A stretch of 64,000 nt of DNA. Origin: JAJTFW01 sp046330075 (GTDB lineage Bacteria > Bacteroidota > Bacteroidia > AKYH767-A > OLB10). The notes beneath the pieces were generated by a model. That model searched no databases, was not told where the DNA came from, and saw only the letters and a list, made by a program, of their open reading frames with translations. Below, one piece after another: positions 34,888 to 42,629 of the stretch; position 1 is the first letter of the stretch, and each line of letters begins with the position of its first letter. Where the stretch lies: assembly GCA_046330075.1 (NCBI GenBank), contig JAXLTL010000002.1, positions 62,001-126,000 on the forward strand. Reading direction: 5' to 3'. The position numbers were made by a program, and so were the translations under genes.

Positions 34888-36155
34888 TCCGTCCCATACG
34901 CACCACAGGAGTACTCTTTTTAATTTTCATCACTTCGCTCGCTGTTGCTCAAACCAGTACAGTTAGTCCTTATTCGCGGTTCGGCCCGGGTGATATCCTG
35001 TTTTCCGGATTCGCGCAGCAACGGGCGATGGGTGGTACCGGAATCGCCGAATCACATTCCTCGCGGCTGAATGTGCTGAACCCGGCTTCGTATGCCTATG
35101 ACTCCCTGATGATTTTTGAATTCGGACTTAGTGGCGACCGAACCTGGCAGGAGCAGGGTGATCTCTCCTCTAAAAAATGGAATGCGAAAATTGAATACAT
35201 CGCGCTTGGTCTTCCGCTGAAGAAAAATTTCTGGGGGCTTTCATTCGGGATGATGCCGTTTAACGGACTCGGTTATTCCATTCAAACCAGCGCTGCTGTG
35301 GATTCGGCCAATACGCTTACCACTACTTACGACGGTAAAGGCGGTTTTAATAAATATTATGTTGGTACGGGCTTCAAGCTGTTCAAAGGGCTCTCCGTTG
35401 GCGTAAATGCCTCCTATCTCTTCGGCATTATGGATCTGAACCGGAAAGCAAAATACTCGGATGCGAATTTTATCGGAACACGTCTCACCGATGAAATGCA
35501 AACCGGTGATTTTATCTTCGATGCAGGCCTGCATTACCGCCTGGAATTGACCGGTGAGAAAGTTTTTTCCGCCGGATTTACCTATACCCCTGAACAGAAG
35601 GTTACCGCGAAACGAACGGTGTTATGGGATACCTTCCGTGAGAATGTGTACGGTGTAGACGTTACCCGCGATACCGTGGCTTTTATAGAAGGGCAGAAGG
35701 GAGACCTGGTATTACCTGCTGAAATGGCATTCGGTTTACAGCTCGCCAACGGTGATAAATGGCTCGTGCGATCGGATCTCCGTTACCGCGAATGGAGCAA
35801 ATATTCTTCCTTTGGAACAAAGGACAGTCTCGAGAATAGTTTCAGAGCTTCCATTGGCGGACAGTATGTCCGTGATGCCAAGGGTAACAAAGTGGTGGAT
35901 CGGATTCAGTACAGGGCCGGAGGGTTCTTTCAACAATCCTGTCTTACACTCCGCGACTCACGTATCAATGAGTTCGGTATTAGTCTGGGAGCCGGTGTTC
36001 CCTTGAAGAAAGCATATCAGTCGATGCTGAATTTTACCATTGAGCTGGGACAACGCGGCACTACTGAAAACAACCTCATTCGCGAACGATACGTGCGTTT
36101 TGTATTTGGTTTGACATTCAATGAAAACTGGTTCATCAAACGCCGTTACGAATAA
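34884..36155 (+). CDS. FadL/OMPP1-like outer-membrane barrel protein
   Basis: This 423-aa protein has a signal peptide (TTGVLFLIFITSLAVAQ) and then STVSPYSRFGPGDIL and RAMGGTGIAESHSSRLNVLNPASY. This is the pattern of the long-chain fatty-acid transporter (OMPP1/FadL/TodX) family N-terminus. Many amphipathic strands follow, ending in FVFGLTFNENWFIKRRYE. The cargo is unknown. The start overlaps coaX and the stop overlaps lptC, so the three are translated together. Such a barrel between coaX and lptC is, as far as I recall, common in Bacteroidota. Confidence 0.7.
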   Translation: MIRPIRTTGVLFLIFITSLAVAQTSTVSPYSRFGPGDILFSGFAQQRAMGGTGIAESHSSRLNVLNPASYAYDSLMIFEFGLSGDRTWQEQGDLSSKKWNAKIEYIALGLPLKKNFWGLSFGMMPFNGLGYSIQTSAAVDSANTLTTTYDGKGGFNKYYVGTGFKLFKGLSVGVNASYLFGIMDLNRKAKYSDANFIGTRLTDEMQTGDFIFDAGLHYRLELTGEKVFSAGFTYTPEQKVTAKRTVLWDTFRENVYGVDVTRDTVAFIEGQKGDLVLPAEMAFGLQLANGDKWLVRSDLRYREWSKYSSFGTKDSLENSFRASIGGQYVRDAKGNKVVDRIQYRAGGFFQQSCLTLRDSRINEFGISLGAGVPLKKAYQSMLNFTIELGQRGTTENNLIRERYVRFVFGLTFNENWFIKRRYE

Positions 36156-36730
36156 TGGAAATGGTTACGTCCGGTGAATTGTTTTTCAACAGGCGGAGCA
36201 GGGCATTCCTTTTTTTAGTAGTTTTCACCTTCCCGTTCTCCTCTTGCGTGAATGATCCCGCGGAAGTGGCCAGGGTTACAGCCAAAAATAATGAGCCCGT
36301 GGAGTACATCAACGGGCTGCAAACGATCTACAGCGACTCCGGTCTGGTTAAAGTAAAAGTCACGGCCGGTGAAATGAAGAAGATGGTGAGCCCGGCGCAG
36401 GTGACAGAACTTCCCAAAGGCCTGCACATTGAATTCTACAATGATCAGCTGAAGGTGGAGTCAGAGCTAACGGCACGTTATGCCATTCATTACGAAGCAG
36501 AGCGTAAATGGGTGGCAAAAAAAGATGTGGTCGTGGTGAACCGGAAAGGCGAAAAACTCAATACAGAGAAATTAGTCTGGGATGAGCGGAAAGAACTTCT
36601 CAGCAGCGATGAACATGTGAAGATTACAACGGCGGAAGAAGTTATTTTTGGGAAAGGATTTGAAGCCAATCAGGATTTCAGTCATTACAAGATATTAAAC
36701 GTAACCGGCATCATCACCGTTAAAAAGTAA
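36155..36730 (+). CDS. lptC: LPS export protein LptC (lipoprotein form)
   Basis: This 191-aa protein passes lipopolysaccharide from the LptBFG transporter to the periplasmic LptA bridge. A hydrophobic start ends in the lipobox-like FPFSSC (Cys near residue 31), as usual for Bacteroidota LptC. The body is one OstA-like beta-jellyroll: YSDSGLVKVKVTAGEMKKM, GLHIEFYN, LTARYAIHYE, GEKLNTEKLVWDERKE and GKGFEANQDFSHYKI. It overlaps the upstream porin by 1 bp. Confidence 0.85.
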   Translation: MEMVTSGELFFNRRSRAFLFLVVFTFPFSSCVNDPAEVARVTAKNNEPVEYINGLQTIYSDSGLVKVKVTAGEMKKMVSPAQVTELPKGLHIEFYNDQLKVESELTARYAIHYEAERKWVAKKDVVVVNRKGEKLNTEKLVWDERKELLSSDEHVKITTAEEVIFGKGFEANQDFSHYKILNVTGIITVKK

Positions 36731-36734
36731 AAGA

Positions 36735-36935
36735 ATGCTCAGAGTACTCGAACTTTCGTGGCTGGTGATTGTCCTCCTGGGTGCAGGGTTGGGCACTTTC
36801 AAGCTTGTTACTGAAAATCTCACTTCCGCCATTTGGTTTTACCTTTTTACCCTCGTAGCACTGGTCTTTTTCATGGTTCGTCGTCGTCAGCGTATACGTC
36901 TGGAAAAAAAGCCCGGATTTCCACTCAATAGCTGA
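36735..36935 (+). CDS. Small two-span membrane protein
   Basis: A 66-aa frame starts 4 bp after lptC. It has two hydrophobic spans (SWLVIVLLGAGLGTFKLV and IWFYLFTLVALVFFMV) and a strongly basic tail (RRRQRIRLEKKP). Function unknown. Its tight spacing to lptC and its clear membrane topology support a real gene. Confidence 0.7.
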   Translation: MLRVLELSWLVIVLLGAGLGTFKLVTENLTSAIWFYLFTLVALVFFMVRRRQRIRLEKKPGFPLNS

Positions 36936-37086
36936 TTCCTGCGGCCTTTCTTCTCCGTATTCCGGGATTCTTCCGTAAGGTATTGTTTAACAATAAATTG
37001 ACTTCCTGTTTTTCTTCACAAACATCTTTCCTGTTTGGAGATTGCTTCGTATATTCGCACCCTCAAATTAGTAAACAAGTATTCTT

Positions 37087-39174
37087 ATGGCAGTAATTGA
37101 GAAAATCAGAAGCAAAGCAGGCTTGCTGATTGGTATCGTTGGTTTCAGCCTTGCGGCGTTTGTCCTGGGCGATTTTTTCTCGGCGAAGAACGGCTTTGGC
37201 GGTCGTGATACCACCGTTGGCGAAATCAACGGCAAGAAAATCAACGTAATGGATTTTGAAGAGCGTGTGCAAACACAGGCTGATAATTATAAACTCCAGA
37301 GCAATACTGAAACGATCGACCAGAATACGATGGATCAGCTGCGTGAGCAGTCGTGGAACCAGCTGGTGAACGATATGGTGATGAAGCCTCAGTATGAAAA
37401 GCTGGGAATTACCTGTTCACCCAAAGAACTCCTGGATATGGTTCAGGGTAAAAATCCACACCCTCAGATCAAGCAGGCTTTCACCGATCCTAAAACAGGT
37501 CAGTTTAATCCGGCGAACGTGAAAACGTTCCTTGACAATATGTCGAATGATAAAACCGGACGTACACGCAAACAATGGCTGCTTTTTGAAAATGCTATCC
37601 GCGAAGAGCGCATCGGACAAAAATATCAGAACCTCATCAAAGGGGGTATTTATGTAACCAGAGAGGAAGCGAAAGATGATTTTATTGCGCGTAATAAAAT
37701 GGCGAGCATCCGTTTCGTTTCTATTCCTTATTCAAGCATTGTTGACAGCACGATCGAAGTGACAGATGCTGAACTCAAAACGCTGTACAATGCAACCATG
37801 AAACGTTACAAGCAGGAAGCTTCTGCTTCTATTGAATACGTAACCTTTGAGGTGCAACCCAGTGATGCAGACCGTCAGGCTTCTTTCGGAAAAATCAACG
37901 AACTGATTGAACCTTTCCGTACATCCGAAAATGACTCAGCTTTCGTAGCTTTAAATTCGGACAGTCCTTTTAATCCTGCATTCAATAAAAAAGGCACCCT
38001 GCCTTTGAACATTGATTCAGTTATGTTCTCAAGTCCGGTTGGATTCGTTGTTGGTCCTTATATGGAGAATAACATGTATCGCCTGGCCAAGGTATCTGCT
38101 GTAAAAATGATGCCTGATTCTGTGAAGGCGTCTCATATTCTCCTGAAGCTGGAAGGAGCGAAGAAGGAAGATGTGTTTGCCCGCGCCGACAGTATTAAGA
38201 AGGCATTACAGGGTGGAGCAGATTTCAAAGCACTTTCGGATTTGTATTCTACTGACCAGGGCGCTAAATCGAAAGGTGGCGATCTGGGCTGGTTCCAGCC
38301 GGGTATGATGGTGCGTGAGTTCAATGACGCCTGCTTCGACGGTAAGAAGGGTGACTATACCATCGTTGAAACGCAGTTTGGTTTACACATCCTGCACATT
38401 GCTGATCAGGGTAAGCCTTCGCGTCAGATCCGTGTAGCGTATGTAGATAAGAAAGTTGAACCCAGCAGTAAAACCATTCAGACGGTTTATACCAAGGCGA
38501 ATGAGTTTGCTGCAAAAAATACCACGGTAGAAGCTTTTGATAAAGCAGTGGCCGATCAGAAACTGACTTCTTTCAAAGAGCCGAATGTGATGGAGAACGC
38601 CCGTCAGGTCGGTCCTCTGGAAAATTCACGTGAAATGGTTCGCTGGGCGTTTACCGGTGAAATCGGAGAGGTTTCCAAAGCCTTCGAATTTGGCAGCCGT
38701 TTCGTTGTCGCTAAACTCATCGAGCGTCGCGAAAAAGGATTTAGTACGATCGAACAGGTGAAGGATCAGCTCACAGCGGAAGTACGCCGTGATAAGAAAG
38801 CAGATATGCTCATCGAGAAAATGTCGAAAGCAGGAGGTAACCTGGAGGCGGTAGCTGCGGGCCTCGGACAACAGGTACAATCTGCAGAGGGCGTTTCATT
38901 TGCATCACCCATGATTGGAAATTCCGGCATGGAACCGTATGTTGTTGGATACCTGAATGCGATGAAGGCAGGTCAAACTTCCAAACCCATTAAAGGAGCG
39001 AACGGTGTGTACATCGTGCAGGTGGTTACATTTACAAATCCTGCAGTTCCTGCTGATCTGAAGGAAGCTGCCAGCACATTACGTGGCCAGATTCAGAGCC
39101 GCAGTCAGTATGAGTCATTCAATGCTCTGCGTGAAAAGGCAGGTATCGTTGATAAGCGTTCTAAATTCTATTAA
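37087..39174 (+). CDS. ppiD: Membrane-anchored peptidylprolyl isomerase (PpiD/SurA type)
   Basis: This 695-aa periplasmic folding factor has a short inner-face start, one membrane span (GLLIGIVGFSLAAFVLGDFF, 12-32) and a SurA-like N-domain (VGEINGKKINVMDFEERVQ). The parvulin domain lies at about residues 340-440: KASHILLKL, GGADFKALSDLYSTD, KGGDLGWFQPGMMVREFND and TQFGLHILHI. A second, degenerate parvulin-like part follows. It helps outer-membrane proteins fold on their way to Bam. A terminator follows at 39195. Confidence 0.88.
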   Translation: MAVIEKIRSKAGLLIGIVGFSLAAFVLGDFFSAKNGFGGRDTTVGEINGKKINVMDFEERVQTQADNYKLQSNTETIDQNTMDQLREQSWNQLVNDMVMKPQYEKLGITCSPKELLDMVQGKNPHPQIKQAFTDPKTGQFNPANVKTFLDNMSNDKTGRTRKQWLLFENAIREERIGQKYQNLIKGGIYVTREEAKDDFIARNKMASIRFVSIPYSSIVDSTIEVTDAELKTLYNATMKRYKQEASASIEYVTFEVQPSDADRQASFGKINELIEPFRTSENDSAFVALNSDSPFNPAFNKKGTLPLNIDSVMFSSPVGFVVGPYMENNMYRLAKVSAVKMMPDSVKASHILLKLEGAKKEDVFARADSIKKALQGGADFKALSDLYSTDQGAKSKGGDLGWFQPGMMVREFNDACFDGKKGDYTIVETQFGLHILHIADQGKPSRQIRVAYVDKKVEPSSKTIQTVYTKANEFAAKNTTVEAFDKAVADQKLTSFKEPNVMENARQVGPLENSREMVRWAFTGEIGEVSKAFEFGSRFVVAKLIERREKGFSTIEQVKDQLTAEVRRDKKADMLIEKMSKAGGNLEAVAAGLGQQVQSAEGVSFASPMIGNSGMEPYVVGYLNAMKAGQTSKPIKGANGVYIVQVVTFTNPAVPADLKEAASTLRGQIQSRSQYESFNALREKAGIVDKRSKFY

Positions 39175-39194
39175 GAACAGATAAAAAAACAGTC

Positions 39195-39220
39195 AGGGCC
39201 GGAGATTTCCGGCCCTTTTT
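39195..39220 (+). terminator. Rho-independent terminator after ppiD
   Basis: A 9-bp stem (AGGGCCGGA 39195-39203 with TCCGGCCCT 39208-39216, loop GATT) is followed by a T-run to 39220, 20 bp after the stop codon. Confidence 0.85.
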
Positions 39221-39251
39221 GTTGGAATGATCTTTTATCTTCGTTGAATCG

Positions 39252-40268
39252 ATGAATCTGAAACACATCAAACGCGCCGATACCTGTTTGAACTGCGGAA
39301 CTGCTTTAGATGCCGCTAAAGATAATTTTTGTCCTTCCTGTGGCCAGGTGAATAACGTCCGTAAAGAAACAGCTATCGGACTGGTGAGAGAACTGGTAGA
39401 AGAGTTTCTCCACTTTGATTCGAAAGTGATGGCCAGCCTTGTCCCGCTACTGATCAAACCCGGATTTCTCACGAAGGATTATAATGCCGGTCGCCGTGCA
39501 CGTTATTTCCATCCGGTGCGAATGTTTCTGACACTTACTGTAATCATGTTTGTGATTACAGGAATGGTGAATCATAAAGCAGAAGAAGAGGAAAAGACCG
39601 AAGCAGCATCCGGTCGCGATTCTGCTGATGCAACAACCAATACTGCCGACTCTACGCTCGTGCTTGACACAGATGATGGTATAAGCTATGCACCGGTAAA
39701 CAATTCGGGATCGCATGTAGGATTCAACTGGTCGTTCGGGAAAGTGAAAGTTGATCCGGATACATTGCAGAAATATATTGAGAGCGGGGTAACAGACGAA
39801 GAGGCATTGATGGATACATTCGGAATTGAAAAGGATGTGTTCAATAAGTTTATGTTTTCTCAAATCGTCCAGAAACAGAAAATGGGTTATAAGGATCTGG
39901 CTTCCTATTATAAATCCAAATTACCCTGGCTCTTGTTTTCGTTGATGCCGGTTTTCGCTTTTGTTTTATTTCTGCTCTATATACGCCGTAAAATATTTTT
40001 TGTAGATCATCTCATCCATGCGTTTCATCTGCATTCAGCGGTGTTTCTGATTATTGCGGTAAGCGGCCTCCTGTACCTGATTACGGGTTGGGATACGGAC
40101 TGGCTGCTATTGTACATTCCTGTCTATTATTATTTATCGCTCCATCGTGTATATGGTCAGAGCTGGAGCAAAACCTTTTTGAAAGGTACATTTGCAGGTG
40201 TCCTCTATACACTGTTGGGCATCCTGGTGCTCTCTTTTGTGGCTCTGGTAATGTTTCTGTTATTGTAA
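39252..40268 (+). CDS. DUF3667 membrane protein with zinc ribbon
   Basis: This 338-aa protein begins with a zinc ribbon (CLNCGTALDA, then FCPSCGQVNN). The DUF3667 signature follows: RELVEEFLHFDSKV, SLVPLLIKPGFLTKDYNAGRR and ARYFHPVRMFLTLTVIMFVI. A polar loop of about 130 residues lies between the first span and a cluster of four spans in the last 110 residues. The function of DUF3667 proteins is unknown to me. It stands alone, convergent with murI. Confidence 0.8.
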   Translation: MNLKHIKRADTCLNCGTALDAAKDNFCPSCGQVNNVRKETAIGLVRELVEEFLHFDSKVMASLVPLLIKPGFLTKDYNAGRRARYFHPVRMFLTLTVIMFVITGMVNHKAEEEEKTEAASGRDSADATTNTADSTLVLDTDDGISYAPVNNSGSHVGFNWSFGKVKVDPDTLQKYIESGVTDEEALMDTFGIEKDVFNKFMFSQIVQKQKMGYKDLASYYKSKLPWLLFSLMPVFAFVLFLLYIRRKIFFVDHLIHAFHLHSAVFLIIAVSGLLYLITGWDTDWLLLYIPVYYYLSLHRVYGQSWSKTFLKGTFAGVLYTLLGILVLSFVALVMFLLL

Positions 40269-40346
40269 TTCATCCGGTCCGCAAGCGGGTGCCCATGGTG
40301 ATTCTGGCTGCAAACGTGCAGCACGACCAATTGATGAACTCTTATT

Positions 40347-41174
40347 TCAGGCTTCCTTCCAGAGGTTTTTTTGCTCGAGTTTGATTTTACCTTTGAAAAA
40401 GATCTTCGTGCTTTGTTCGAAGGATTGGGTATAATCGGAAATAAAAAACCGGTGTTTGCCTGCCTTTCCCTGATGCAACAGCTGTTGTTCGTCCAATACC
40501 CATTGTACATGATGTGCAACGATGCGGGCAGAATCGAAGATGTTGACGCGTCCCTTGTAAAACTGTTCAATTTCCGGACGAATGAGAGGGTAGTGGGTAC
40601 AGCCTAAAATCAGGCTGTCGATGTTTTTCAGTTTCGGGCGACTCAGGTAATCGTTGATAATGGTTTTCGAAATTTTATTGTTGAAGAACCCTTCTTCAAT
40701 CATCGGTGCCAGCAACGGAGTGGCTAAAGAAGCTACCGAAGTCTTCTTCGTTTTGGCTTTGATCTTGGTGGCGTACACATCCGATTTCACGGTAGCTTTT
40801 GTGCCGATGATCCCAATGTGTTTTGCAGCAGGCTGAGCGCATACATAATCCACCACAGGGTCAATCACATTGATCACAATGGCTTTGTTCCCTACATGCT
40901 TTTTAACTGCTTCAAAGGCGACAGAGGAGATGCTGTTGCAGGCGATGATGATCGCTTTGCAGCGAAAGGTGAGGAGAAAATCACTGATGGCCTGCGACCA
41001 TTTACGTATGGCTTCCGGTGATTTATCACCATAGGGTAAGTGGGCGGTATCACCGAAATACACCAGTGTTTCATTTGGCATTAATTCGTGTATGGCATTG
41101 GCCACGGTGAGTCCGCCAATACCTGAATCGAATATGCCCAATGGAAGAGCGGATGGGTCTGTTTTGCGCGCCAT
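40347..41174 (-). CDS. murI: Glutamate racemase
   Basis: This 275-aa enzyme makes D-glutamate for peptidoglycan. The two catalytic Cys are C79 (IIACNSIS) and C192 (LGCTHYPL). D16 lies in GIFDSGIGGLTV, and GDTAHLPYGD is also present. The first motif has Ser-Ile where most members have Thr-Ala. The start at 41174 is chosen because the 16 extra codons upstream form an unrelated hydrophobic leader. It follows the envelope cluster on the same strand but is separated from it by the terminator at 41224-41251. Confidence 0.93.
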   Translation of the reverse strand: MARKTDPSALPLGIFDSGIGGLTVANAIHELMPNETLVYFGDTAHLPYGDKSPEAIRKWSQAISDFLLTFRCKAIIIACNSISSVAFEAVKKHVGNKAIVINVIDPVVDYVCAQPAAKHIGIIGTKATVKSDVYATKIKAKTKKTSVASLATPLLAPMIEEGFFNNKISKTIINDYLSRPKLKNIDSLILGCTHYPLIRPEIEQFYKGRVNIFDSARIVAHHVQWVLDEQQLLHQGKAGKHRFFISDYTQSFEQSTKIFFKGKIKLEQKNLWKEA

Positions 41175-41223
41175 GCTCAAAAATACATGAAAAAATAAAC
41201 AGAGAAGATCCGGAATGGTCAAT

Positions 41224-41251
41224 AAAAAACCCCGGCATTCCGGGGTTTTTT
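41224..41251 (-). terminator. Terminator of the bamA-ompH operon
   Basis: A 12-bp perfect stem (AAAAAACCCCGG 41224-41235 with CCGGGGTTTTTT 41240-41251, loop CATT) lies 19 bp beyond the ompH stop and before murI. Confidence 0.9.
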
Positions 41252-41270
41252 ATTGCAGGATGAAGTGCTT

Positions 41271-41777
41271 TTATTTCAAGCCAAGCTTTCCTTTCACCAG
41301 TGCCAGAATATCATCTGATTCCTGAGCAAAGAGCAGCGTGCCTGCGCTGGAATCGAAGATATAGGAATACCCTTTTTCTTTTGCAATAGCATTGATGGCA
41401 TCTTCTGCCTTTTTCAGAATAGGAGTGTAGAGTTCTTCCTTTTTCTTCTGCATCGATGATTGTGCTGACTCCTGGAAAGACTGAATGCGTTCTTCGAGAT
41501 CAGAAATTTCTTTGAGTTTAGCTTCACGGATCGGGTCAGCCATTGCACCTTCTTTAGATTTAAAGTCAGCAATTTTGCTTTGATATTCGGCAGTCATGGT
41601 TTTAAGCTGATTCTCGAGCGAAGCACCGAACTTCTGAAGAGATGAGTCGGCTGCTTTGGTTTCAGGCATCTGGCTTAACAGCTGCGTAGAATTGATATGT
41701 CCGAATTTAAGATTGCTTTGCGCCTGAACAGAGACACTCAGCAGGATACCACACAGGATGGCAAGGATTCTTGTCAT
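41271..41777 (-). CDS. Skp/OmpH-family periplasmic chaperone (second copy)
   Basis: This 168-aa protein has a signal peptide (MTRILAILCGILLSVSVQA). The mature chain starts FGHINSTQLLSQMPE, a form of the OmpH start, followed by a long charged coiled coil (40-130) and KGYSYIFDSSAGTLLFA at the end. Skp proteins hold unfolded outer-membrane proteins. It is the last gene of the operon, 32 bp after its paralogue. Confidence 0.88.
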   Translation of the reverse strand: MTRILAILCGILLSVSVQAQSNLKFGHINSTQLLSQMPETKAADSSLQKFGASLENQLKTMTAEYQSKIADFKSKEGAMADPIREAKLKEISDLEERIQSFQESAQSSMQKKKEELYTPILKKAEDAINAIAKEKGYSYIFDSSAGTLLFAQESDDILALVKGKLGLK

Positions 41778-41809
41778 GATAATTGAATAGTTAGATATAC
41801 TGATTTAAA

Positions 41810-42427
41810 TTATTTACGTTCGTCAGATCCGCCACCGGCAGGTGCTGAAGGAGAACCGGAAGGTTTGCTGCCCGCACCACCGTCGGTACCACCACTGTTT
41901 TTATTGCCGGCTTTATACCCCATGGCTTCCAGTACGTCGTCACTCTTGTCGTACTTAGGGTTGGTATACAACATCACCAGATCGCCGGACTTATCGAAAA
42001 TAACTGCATACGCTTGCTCTGTAGCTATCTTTTTTACGGCGTTATAAATCTTATCCTGGATGGGTTTGATCAGTTCCTGTTTCTTTTTGAACAGTTCACC
42101 CTCATAACCGAATTTCTGCTTCTGAAATTCTTTTACTTCTTTTTCCTTCGTGGTGATTTCCTGCTCGCGTTTACGACGCATTTCTTCGGTGAGAAGAATC
42201 TGCTCCGCCTGATAATCTTTGTAGAGTTTATCGATGACAGCGTATTTCGCTTCAATTTCTTTCTGCCAGGCTATGCTCAGCTGATCCAGCTGTTGCATTG
42301 CGGCTTTGTATTCGGAAATATTGTCGAGTATGTACTGCGAATCAATGTATGCATACTTCTGAGCAGATGCAGGTGCTGCCGCGAATAGTCCGGCAAACAG
42401 CATAAAGGCAAGGATGTACTTCTTCAT
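41810..42427 (-). CDS. Skp/OmpH-family periplasmic chaperone (first copy)
   Basis: This 205-aa protein starts at MKKYILAFMLFAGLFAAAP with cleavage near ASAQ. The mature start is KYAYIDSQYILDNISEYK, then a long coiled coil with alternating Lys/Glu/Gln, and QAYAVIFDKSGDLVMLYTN. The tail is low in complexity: Gly, Ser, Pro and Asp, ending GGGSDERK. The ATG at 42427 is preferred over one ten codons upstream because it starts the signal peptide. It follows bamA by about 200 bp. Confidence 0.88.
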   Translation of the reverse strand: MKKYILAFMLFAGLFAAAPASAQKYAYIDSQYILDNISEYKAAMQQLDQLSIAWQKEIEAKYAVIDKLYKDYQAEQILLTEEMRRKREQEITTKEKEVKEFQKQKFGYEGELFKKKQELIKPIQDKIYNAVKKIATEQAYAVIFDKSGDLVMLYTNPKYDKSDDVLEAMGYKAGNKNSGGTDGGAGSKPSGSPSAPAGGGSDERK

Positions 42428-42629
42428 GTGGTAGGGTATTTTTTGTCCCCGATGCAAATTATCGTGCCAAATTTATTCATTTTCTCTCAGCCCGACAAGG
42501 TTCCATCGGAGTTGTTGATAGTGGATGGTGTTGTTTCCCAGTGTTTTGTAAACGCTATCCAGAACGCTCATGTTGGAGGATTCCATAAGTTCAGTCGGAA
42601 ACTTTAACTGAACTTCATACCTCGGCCTT
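42428..42629. other. Spacer between bamA and ompH
   Basis: The 202-bp spacer has no gene I can support. It holds an 8-bp hairpin (AAGTTCAG 42587-42594 with CTGAACTT 42608-42615) just after the bamA stop, without a T-run; it may slow or protect transcripts rather than end them. Confidence 0.4.
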